A DNA stretch of 21,322 nt, from positions 1 through 21,322 of the IMG/VR virus record IMGVR_UViG_3300006922_000228. One strand, given 5' to 3'. Of this stretch, positions 13,895 through 21,322 are shown piece after piece. This DNA comes from a virus. The notes under the pieces were generated by a model, which ran no database searches, was not told the DNA's origin, and saw nothing but the letters and a program-made list of their open reading frames with translations. The first letter of the stretch is position 1. The number at the start of each line of letters is the position of its first letter. The position numbers and the translations under genes are program-made.

Positions 13895-16756
13895 ATGAAT
13901 ATGTTGGAATTTTTTCAGCAAGTTTTACCAGACGAGGGATTTTATGTTACTACTGTAATTAACAAAGACGGTAGACGGCAGGGGTTTTTTAGGTCTAGGG
14001 AGGAACTTGCACAAGTATGTGAACGATTAGATAAAACTAATAACAATACTTATTTTGCAATATCTGCATTTAAACAGAAAGGAAACAGGAAACAAGATAA
14101 TGTAAGAGCTACTAAAGTAGTAGCTATAGATATAGATTGTGGTGGTAATAAACCATATGAATCTTGGAAAGAAGGTTTAAAAGCATTAGGGAAGTTTGTG
14201 TCTGACCTGAAGTTACCTAAACCTATGATAGTGCATTCAGGTAATGGCTTACATGTATACTGGGTGCTTGATGAAGAGCTACCGCCTGAGCAGTGGAAAC
14301 CATTAGCAGAAGCTATGAAGCAAGCTGCAATCCAAAAAGAATTTAAAATAGACGCTGGTCTTACAGCCAACAGTGCATTAGTGTTAAGACCTATAGAAAC
14401 TCATAATCCTAAGAATGGTAATAAAGTTAAGGTATTAGTAGAATCTAAGCCAACTAGTGTTGCACATCTGAAGACAAGTTTATCTTACTATTACGTTGCG
14501 GCCACAACGTCATCCAAAGGTCAAACTCGTGACAACTCGTTGTTAGATAATTTATCTACTAAGAGTGAACACCAGTCTGCTGTTGGTTCAGTAGTAGCTA
14601 GCAAGTGTAAACAAATAGAGTGGGCTATATCACATCAAGACAAAGTAGATGAGCCTTTATGGTACTCCCTTATAGGAGTAGCAGCTTTCTGCCAAAACCC
14701 TGAAACAACGGCTATAGAGTGGTCTAGGGGGCATTCAGGATATAGTGAGAAGTCAACTAAACATAAACTTCTTCAGTGGAAAGAGTCTGCTTCAGGCCCA
14801 ACTACCTGTGCAAAGTTTGAATCTAATAGACCTACAGGTTGTAGAGGTTGTAAGTATAAAGGTAAGATAGGTTCACCAGCTAGACTAGGTGTTCAGTATC
14901 AAGAAACTCCTATAATAAAACAAGCTCCTGATAAAGTAGCTAACGCTGTGCCTATGCCTAAACCATTTAAAAGAACTAAGGATGGTATTAAAATTACCAT
15001 AGATGATACAGATATAGACATATGTAAGTTTGATATATACCCAGTAGGCTACGGATTTGATGAGTCATTAGGGTACGAAACTGTAAGATTTCATTGGGAT
15101 AGACCACATATGGGGTGGCAAGAACTATCATTAAGGCAAGCATATCTTACTGATGGTAGTAGGGAATTCCCTAGTGCTATAGCAGACCAAGGTATTGTAC
15201 TGTACAATAAGAAACAAACGGAGTATTTTCAGCTTATGCTAAGAACTTACATGGAAGAATTAAGACAGATTCGCACCATGACAAATTTGTATTCTACTAT
15301 GGGTTGGAAAGAAAAGAACTCATCTTTTCTATTAGGTAATTTATTAATAAAAAGAAAACCTGACGGGTCTGTAATAGAGGAGAAGATAAACTTAGCCTCC
15401 ATTATACAAAAGCAAGGCTCAGATTTATATGGTGCTAAAGGTTCATTAGAACAATGGACTAATCTTACTTCTGTTATGGATAAGGCTAACCTTAAATCGC
15501 ATATGTTCTGTTTAGGTGTGGCATTCTCTGCACCCCTATATAACTTTACTGGACTTAAAGGATTGACAGTATCACTATATGGACCAACGGGCGGTGGTAA
15601 AACACTAGCACAGTATTGGGCTCAGTCTATATATGGAAGCCCTGAGAAGTTACACTTTACAGCTAAGTATACACAGATGGCTTTGTTCTCTCGACTTGGT
15701 ACATACGCTAACTTACCACTTACTATAGATGAAGTAACCATGATGAACGATAAAGAAGTAGGAGACTTTTGTTATTGGGTGTCACAGGGGCGTGATAAAG
15801 CAAGACTTAATAGAAATGCGGAAGAACGAGATGCTAAAACATGGGCTACACCTGTACTAGTATCTACCAACAAGTCTCTACAAAGTAAGCTGATTGCCTC
15901 TGGTCTGGACACAGACGCACAGATGGCTAGACTTTTAGAATTAACTGTCCCACAGACTGATGTCTTCACGAGAAACAGTGAGGTAGGCAAAAAAATATAC
16001 CAAGCTATCCATCAAAATTATGGTCATGCTGGTAGAGAGTTTATTAAAAAGCTAGTAGAGATGGGGGAAGAAGGTATTCAATCTATTATTGCAGAAGCTT
16101 CTGATAATTTTAGTAAAAAATATAGATGTAGTTTTGGCGGACAAGAGAGATATTGGGAACAAGCTATTATCCTTGCTGACTTATCTATGAGCCTAGCTAA
16201 AGAATGGGGGTTAATAGACTATGACTATGAGAAGTCTACTGAATGGGTACTCGCACAGATAGGAGCTATCCGTAGAACTGTACAAGAAAACCAAGTAGAT
16301 GCGTTTGATTTAATTGCAGAATATATGGCTGACTCAGCTGATACATCAGTAACTATTATGCATACAACAGGACAAAAAGCACAACCAGACTTTGCTAGAA
16401 TACCAAGAGGAGATATAAGAATAAGATTAGATGTATTTAGAAAGTCAGCTGCTGATGCGTTTGATAAAGGCACTATGATGATTGACAGAACTCATTTTAG
16501 AAAGTGGTTATCTATGCGTGGTGCAGACTATAAGACATTCAAACAGGAACTTGTTGCTGAGAATGTAGTCGCTACTCCTAAGTCAGAGAAAGCATCACTT
16601 GGTAAAGATACTCCTGTGAAGTTAGCACAGACTTATGTTATTGGATTTAATCTTACTCACCCTAGATTTCAGAGTCTATTAGATAACGCTGATATTGAAG
16701 CAGATGACTTGTCATATGGACAATTACAGGTTCTCGACAAAAAAGAAGGGGTCTGA
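13895..16756 (+). CDS. Primase-helicase (AEP-like primase plus AAA helicase)
   Basis: A 953-residue multidomain replication protein. Residues about 70-180 fit an archaeo-eukaryotic-type primase/primpol core: D79 and D81 in AIDIDCG, then a SGNGLHVYW strand with H120. A primase-C-terminal-like helical region follows, with cysteines C305, C316 and C319 in a CRGCKYKG context. The C-terminal half is a DUF927-like/SF3-like helicase with Walker A GPTGGGKT (563-570) and Walker B LTIDE (D612, E613). It would unwind and prime DNA for the Pol A. I chose the ATG at 13895, which has AAGG 10 bases upstream. The longer reading from a TTG at 13838 would translate the inverted repeat and has poor spacing. Domain boundaries are approximate. 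Confidence 0.88.
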   Translation: MNMLEFFQQVLPDEGFYVTTVINKDGRRQGFFRSREELAQVCERLDKTNNNTYFAISAFKQKGNRKQDNVRATKVVAIDIDCGGNKPYESWKEGLKALGKFVSDLKLPKPMIVHSGNGLHVYWVLDEELPPEQWKPLAEAMKQAAIQKEFKIDAGLTANSALVLRPIETHNPKNGNKVKVLVESKPTSVAHLKTSLSYYYVAATTSSKGQTRDNSLLDNLSTKSEHQSAVGSVVASKCKQIEWAISHQDKVDEPLWYSLIGVAAFCQNPETTAIEWSRGHSGYSEKSTKHKLLQWKESASGPTTCAKFESNRPTGCRGCKYKGKIGSPARLGVQYQETPIIKQAPDKVANAVPMPKPFKRTKDGIKITIDDTDIDICKFDIYPVGYGFDESLGYETVRFHWDRPHMGWQELSLRQAYLTDGSREFPSAIADQGIVLYNKKQTEYFQLMLRTYMEELRQIRTMTNLYSTMGWKEKNSSFLLGNLLIKRKPDGSVIEEKINLASIIQKQGSDLYGAKGSLEQWTNLTSVMDKANLKSHMFCLGVAFSAPLYNFTGLKGLTVSLYGPTGGGKTLAQYWAQSIYGSPEKLHFTAKYTQMALFSRLGTYANLPLTIDEVTMMNDKEVGDFCYWVSQGRDKARLNRNAEERDAKTWATPVLVSTNKSLQSKLIASGLDTDAQMARLLELTVPQTDVFTRNSEVGKKIYQAIHQNYGHAGREFIKKLVEMGEEGIQSIIAEASDNFSKKYRCSFGGQERYWEQAIILADLSMSLAKEWGLIDYDYEKSTEWVLAQIGAIRRTVQENQVDAFDLIAEYMADSADTSVTIMHTTGQKAQPDFARIPRGDIRIRLDVFRKSAADAFDKGTMMIDRTHFRKWLSMRGADYKTFKQELVAENVVATPKSEKASLGKDTPVKLAQTYVIGFNLTHPRFQSLLDNADIEADDLSYGQLQVLDKKEGV

Positions 16757-16780
16757 GAGGCTCGAGAAGACTGTTTCCAG

Positions 16781-16807
16781 AGGGGGGCTGTACCCTAGGT
16801 ACCCCCT
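16781..16807. terminator. GC-rich hairpin between convergent genes
   Basis: GTACC (16790-16794) and GGTAC (16798-16802) pair around a CTA loop, and AGGGG (16781-16785) pairs with CCCCT (16803-16807) outside a four-base bulge. The stem lies between the stop of the primase-helicase gene and the stop of the convergent minus-strand gene, so a bidirectional terminator is the natural reading. Neither strand has a proper U-run after the stem, so it may act as a transcript end stabiliser or use another termination mode. Confidence 0.55.
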
Positions 16808-16824
16808 AAAACTTTACATATCAT

Positions 16825-19800
16825 CTAGTGATTATCTATTGCGTCTTCGTATGCGTCTAATAAAAATTGTGTATCAGGTCTGATATTTTTAGGAGCAAAC
16901 TTTTTGTATCGTTGAGCCGCTGGTAGTGACCAAGCTCTATATGCTCTTTGTGCTGAAGGCAACCAACGTTTTAATTCAAACTCAGTACCTCTATGGTCTT
17001 GGTTATGTTCTCTAACATCTCGTTCTACCTGTCTCATTCTGTCTCTATCTCCTACTAGTTTTGCTTTAACCCAAGCATCGGTATAACCTTTTTTAATTGC
17101 TTTAACATAACCATCAGTTTGTTTACTCATCCTTATAATATCATTTTGATAAGTAGCTCCTGCTGGGTAGAAGTTTAAAAATCTAAAGAAAGTCTGTAGA
17201 CCGCTTACATCTTCTTGTAATATCTTACCTTGTTTGTTTGTTATATGTCCGTTTGCCATATAAGATATACCATCTGTTACACCTCTTAATGCACCGAATG
17301 GTTGGTTCTTAAATATATCAGACCAAGTTGTTGTATCATCTTTAAGTCCTATAGCTTCCGCACCTTGTCGTGCTATTAAATTTGCTGTAACTATTGATTG
17401 TTCTGCTGCAGAATACACAGGCCCAAAAAAGTTTTTAACTTCTTGCCAGTTGTCTGAGCCTGCCTTACCAAGCCCCGTTAGTGGTACCAAATCACCGAAG
17501 CCTAATCTTGTAGATATGGTAGCTCCAAGATAGTAATCCAATAGACCTCTCATAGCTATTGGTGATGCTCCAGGTGCAAGTTCTTCTATAAGTTCTGTTA
17601 ATTCTTTTTCTACAGTTCCCATTTTAATACCTCGTGCTTGCACTAATGTATCTATTAAATCTGTTATATCATCAGCAAACGGTAAACCTTTTAATCCTGA
17701 AAGTAACACAAGCATACCAAGTAATATTAATCTTTCTTTCGGAGCTAAGTTTTTTATAAGTTCTACAGTAATAATTACAAATTGTTTATACATAAAGATG
17801 TATTGAAGTACATTACCACGAGCCATTTGTGGTCTGTTAAACATTCCATATTCACCTTGAGATGTGTTAACAGCTCTTATAGCAAACTGTTCTGCATTTT
17901 TAGAAGCTTCTTTTAAACTCTGACCAGCATTTTGTAGCTTATCTCTTTGTAATCTGTACGCTGCTAAGAAAGTTGTTCTTCTGTTTAACTGCTCTGTGTA
18001 TGAGAATATTTTCATCCATGCTCTGACACCAGCAGCTAATTGTTTCTTAGCCATCAATCCACCTCTAGCTGTACCAACAAGAGCATTAAACTGTGCCGCT
18101 TGAAGTACACCTTGTTCAGTAGCTTCAAGTAATACTTGAGCTTCGTCTTGACGTATACCGTATTTACTCCGTAATGCTTTACCTTCTTTAGGGTCCGCTA
18201 CTTTTTGTACATGAGACAAGTTCTCTAGGTTAAAGTTCTTCATATTTCTTAACGCCATAGTCATAGCACTAGCCGACCTACCCATACCAAAGCCACCACC
18301 ATATCCAGTTTTAGCGTTATACGTAGATAAATAAGGAATACTATGGGTGACCATAGACATAGTATTTATAATACCTGTTGCAAGAGAACCACCAAGTTGT
18401 GTAGTTACTGTTAATAATTTTATAGCAGAACCTGCTTCACCTGAAAGCATATCTTCTGTAGATACGTCTATGTTTCCTGCTCTACCATAGAAATCTAGTA
18501 GCCCACTAGCTATGTCTTTATATCTATTACCTTCACCTTCAGTAGCAACTTGTATTGACTCTCTGCCTCTACCACTACCTTTAAATACAGTAATGGTTTC
18601 ACCTTTCTCCGCACTATATCTATACTGGTTTGCATAAGCATCATACTGTTGTTGTGCAATTTGTATCTGCTCATCATTACCTGTTTGTTCTACTCGCTCC
18701 ATGTTTTCTCTAAGTCTGTTTAGTTTTTTCTTATTACCTTTACTCCATAGTTTTACATCAGTGGTATATTTATTTAATTTGTGTGAATAAAAAGTTTTAC
18801 CCGCTGCGTGAGACATAGTTTCTAAATGTTCTGATACACTTCTTACAACATCTGCGTCCCAACCAGCTGTGCCTGAACGTTGTAAACTTTTTCTTGCTCT
18901 ATCACTTTGTTTTGTTAAAGCAGTAATTATTTTCTTTCGTTGCTCTGGATTTAAAGAACCTACTACTCTAGCCATAATGCTAGTAAATTCATTTAGATTC
19001 ATCTCACTAGATACGGGTGCACTTTTTGACACAGCAGCTGTTCTTGCTTCTAAAGTAACTTCTACTTCTTGTAAGTTATTGTCTACAAATTTATATTTTG
19101 TATCACTAAAGTCTTGTGTTAACTCTTCTGTTAAAGCTCTTGCATCTTCTGCAGTAGCAACTTGGTAGTACGGTAAAACATTTTTAGTATGGTCAGCTAG
19201 CTCCACTTCATTACCATCATTATCAAAAGCTCTAAGTGTTACTTGAAATTTACCACGCCTAGTAAATGGTACATACCCACCTAGTATAGTTCTCTTTGCA
19301 TTAAATTCATTATTAGTATTTTTTAAATCTAGTATTAATAAGTTTTGTATTGTTTCTGTTACTGTTTTTGCGTCAGCTTTTTTATTATTATAGATTTCAT
19401 GTAGTTGTTGCAGACTATTTACTACATCAGTAAACTGTTCACTGCCATCTTGTAATACAGGTACTTCAGTGGTATTACCACTAACCCAGTCTTCAAGTTT
19501 TTTTGGTTCCCATAAAGCACGATTAACGTCCCTTATAAATCTTTCTGCTTTATCTTGAGCTTTAGGGTCATACTTAATACCTACACCTTCTAGCGTAGCT
19601 CCTTCAGAATAAATCTCTTTGTATTTATTTAGGATAGTTCTTGCCGCAGCTACATCTTGAGCACTAGCTCCTATGCCACGACTGTCTTCTGCATACTCTC
19701 TAACCATTTGTAATATATCTGTAGTTTCTGATACGGTAGCTTCTAGGTTAGACTCTAATAAATCTTTAGCAGCTTCATCTACAGCGTTTCTATTTTCTTG

Positions 19801-21322
19801 GTAAATTCTATAAACTCTATCGCTAATAGCACCAGGTTCAAATCTAAAAGGTCTACCATCTGGATTAGGTGTACCGTCTTCTAGAAAATCTAGTTGAACA
19901 TCAAGACCTTTTTCAAAAGTTTCTTTACTTATAATATTATCAGCTTTCATTTTTTCAAAAGCTTTTAAATCAATAACTGGATTACCTTCTCCGTCTTTTG
20001 TTATTAGTGACGGAGCGTTTCTTATATCAGCGTCACTATTAATTTGACCGCTTTTAAACAATGCACCAAATGCTAGTAGTTTACCTGCTATTTCTAGCTC
20101 TTGTGCTGTAGGTCCGTTTTGCCCAAACAAACCAGAGTAATTTGCACTATGGGTAAACTTAGTCATATCACCATATATCTGTTGATACTTTCTTGTCCTT
20201 GCTGTTTGTCCTTGGAACAATGCAAAGATTTTTGATAAGCCTTCACTACGCAAAGCTACGTTATCTAATGTTTGAAACTCTTCAAGTATCCTACCAAAAG
20301 CTCCTGATGCATCACCTTGACCATACATACGCCTACCAATTTTTTTAGCTCCATCGTAATATTCTTTATAGTTAAATAGATTACCTGATTTGTTAGTAAG
20401 TCTTTGTGCCATACTTGTTAAACCTTTAGCTGCTACAGTTGAGTGTGTTTCGACAAAGTAACGACCATACTTACTTTCGTTTCTTAGTCTGTTCATGTTC
20501 TCCATCATTTTCCCTACTGTTACAACACCACTACCGCCTGTACGCAAGTTCCTGCGAGCTTGGAATATTAAGTATCTTGTCATATCATCTTGGAACTCTA
20601 TGCCAAATGCATCTCGCATAAAGTTTTTAATTGCGTTCCAAAATCTTGCTAGTATATGTGAATCAACATAGGCAGCATGGTCAGCTAATGCTTCTTCTAT
20701 AGCCTCATACTTTTCTTGCCCATTGTTTATATTCATATCAGCTATTAATCTTATAGCTGGGTCACTATTGTAGATGTCATCAAATACTAACTTGAGTCTA
20801 TTCATTGGTAAGAAAGCTCTAAAGCCAAAGTGTCCTAGTGCTTCGTGCCCAATAATGCTCCGCAGCATTTGCTCATCTTTAACAAAATCTGTAAATATTA
20901 TTATCTGGTCACCAAAAGAATAACCTGATGCATTGACTGTATCAAAATCATCTCTAGCTTCTGTTGCTCTTTTATACAACGCAGGGTTTGTTTCTTGTAA
21001 TTCTTCTCTGTTTTTAACTACAGTAACTGTAGGTTTAGTTTTAAGTTTTCTTAATACTTGTTTAACTATTAGTTCTGCTTTACCTTTAGGCACAGGGTCT
21101 TTTATTTCTTGCCCATCTGTGTATCTATAATACTTACCATCTTTACCATCAGCTTCATTAACTATGTCATTGACAGTAGGAGCTGTTTGTTTATTGTTTA
21201 TGGGTGCAGGTTTACGAACTTTCATACCACTTTCAGTTGTTGATTGCACAAGATTTAAATTACCATCTTTATCAAAGTAATCTTTTAGTGGTACTCCTTG
21301 GACAATCGCTTCTTTGTTTGCA
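16825..21322 (-). CDS. Giant polyvalent virion-type protein (PLxRFG-like), 5' end beyond window
   Basis: At least 1,474 codons from a GTG at 21249; the frame stays open to the window edge, so the gene is almost certainly longer and this is its C-terminal part. Near the visible N-terminus an IIGHEALGHFGF helix gives a zinc HExxxH site (H135, E136, H140, numbered from the GTG), followed by YEAIEEALADH, which could supply a third ligand. This fits the metallopeptidase domains known from phage polyvalent proteins. The middle is long and mostly helical. A hydrophobic segment lies around residues 1150-1190 and an RLGFGDLVPL stretch near 1250 resembles the PLxRFG region. Such proteins are thought to be packaged in the virion and ejected with the DNA. 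Its strand, opposite to the replication genes, suggests the structural module. Exact class is tentative. Confidence 0.8.
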   Translation of the reverse strand, partial: ANKEAIVQGVPLKDYFDKDGNLNLVQSTTESGMKVRKPAPINNKQTAPTVNDIVNEADGKDGKYYRYTDGQEIKDPVPKGKAELIVKQVLRKLKTKPTVTVVKNREELQETNPALYKRATEARDDFDTVNASGYSFGDQIIIFTDFVKDEQMLRSIIGHEALGHFGFRAFLPMNRLKLVFDDIYNSDPAIRLIADMNINNGQEKYEAIEEALADHAAYVDSHILARFWNAIKNFMRDAFGIEFQDDMTRYLIFQARRNLRTGGSGVVTVGKMMENMNRLRNESKYGRYFVETHSTVAAKGLTSMAQRLTNKSGNLFNYKEYYDGAKKIGRRMYGQGDASGAFGRILEEFQTLDNVALRSEGLSKIFALFQGQTARTRKYQQIYGDMTKFTHSANYSGLFGQNGPTAQELEIAGKLLAFGALFKSGQINSDADIRNAPSLITKDGEGNPVIDLKAFEKMKADNIISKETFEKGLDVQLDFLEDGTPNPDGRPFRFEPGAISDRVYRIYQENRNAVDEAAKDLLESNLEATVSETTDILQMVREYAEDSRGIGASAQDVAAARTILNKYKEIYSEGATLEGVGIKYDPKAQDKAERFIRDVNRALWEPKKLEDWVSGNTTEVPVLQDGSEQFTDVVNSLQQLHEIYNNKKADAKTVTETIQNLLILDLKNTNNEFNAKRTILGGYVPFTRRGKFQVTLRAFDNDGNEVELADHTKNVLPYYQVATAEDARALTEELTQDFSDTKYKFVDNNLQEVEVTLEARTAAVSKSAPVSSEMNLNEFTSIMARVVGSLNPEQRKKIITALTKQSDRARKSLQRSGTAGWDADVVRSVSEHLETMSHAAGKTFYSHKLNKYTTDVKLWSKGNKKKLNRLRENMERVEQTGNDEQIQIAQQQYDAYANQYRYSAEKGETITVFKGSGRGRESIQVATEGEGNRYKDIASGLLDFYGRAGNIDVSTEDMLSGEAGSAIKLLTVTTQLGGSLATGIINTMSMVTHSIPYLSTYNAKTGYGGGFGMGRSASAMTMALRNMKNFNLENLSHVQKVADPKEGKALRSKYGIRQDEAQVLLEATEQGVLQAAQFNALVGTARGGLMAKKQLAAGVRAWMKIFSYTEQLNRRTTFLAAYRLQRDKLQNAGQSLKEASKNAEQFAIRAVNTSQGEYGMFNRPQMARGNVLQYIFMYKQFVIITVELIKNLAPKERLILLGMLVLLSGLKGLPFADDITDLIDTLVQARGIKMGTVEKELTELIEELAPGASPIAMRGLLDYYLGATISTRLGFGDLVPLTGLGKAGSDNWQEVKNFFGPVYSAAEQSIVTANLIARQGAEAIGLKDDTTTWSDIFKNQPFGALRGVTDGISYMANGHITNKQGKILQEDVSGLQTFFRFLNFYPAGATYQNDIIRMSKQTDGYVKAIKKGYTDAWVKAKLVGDRDRMRQVERDVREHNQDHRGTEFELKRWLPSAQRAYRAWSLPAAQRYKKFAPKNIRPDTQFLLDAYEDAIDNH

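Noticed and set aside
16695-16883. Plus-strand frame crossing the convergent junction
   Set aside because: It overlaps the ends of two real genes and runs through the hairpin; the product has no recognisable features.
1-21322. Insertion sequences, integrase or attachment sites
   Set aside because: No transposase or recombinase motif, terminal inverted repeats with target duplication, or tRNA-like attachment site was seen.

Overview
The window looks like part of an AT-rich tailed double-stranded DNA phage genome, or a prophage derived from one. Genes are packed tightly, with stop/start overlaps of the ATGA or TAATG type and almost no gaps. All recognisable genes are viral: a family A DNA polymerase with proofreading exonuclease, a primase-helicase, an SSB, phage nucleases and a giant virion-type polyvalent protein. 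No ribosomal RNA, tRNA, integrase or host metabolic gene was seen. The gene set and base composition resemble marine podoviruses of alphaproteobacteria (HMO-2011-like or pelagiphage-like). That placement is inference from memory, not a database result.

Layout. Positions 1-230 hold no convincing gene but contain inverted repeats, and probably form the leader of the first operon. Positions 231-5086 encode a MoxR-type AAA+ ATPase, a helical protein of unknown function, a protein joining an HExxH metallopeptidase-like domain to a VWA/MIDAS domain, and two further unknown proteins. Positions 5091-7108 hold ten very small overlapping genes; four of their junctions carry an identical 15-base Shine-Dalgarno plus double-ATG sequence. 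Two of the small proteins are zinc ribbons and the last is a DUF3310 protein. Positions 7110-16756 form the replication and recombination module: Pol A, a small protein, a Cas4/RecB-like nuclease with four cysteines, a VRR-NUC nuclease, an SNF2-type helicase, a coiled-coil protein, a Cys-rich protein, an SSB, a small HTH protein, and a primase-helicase.

Transcription then converges. A GC-rich hairpin near 16781-16807 separates the plus-strand module from a minus-strand gene of about 1,500 codons that runs off the right edge. It encodes a polyvalent virion-type protein with an HExxxH zincin motif near its visible N-terminus and a PLxRFG-like C-terminal region. It probably marks the edge of the structural module.

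The most notable sequence-wide signal is that I found no GATC tetranucleotide anywhere, although GAT is very common. Asp codons before a C-initial codon are GAC wherever I checked. This suggests strong selection against GATC. The most interesting gene group is the AAA+ / helical / metallopeptidase-VWA cassette with its two unknown followers.
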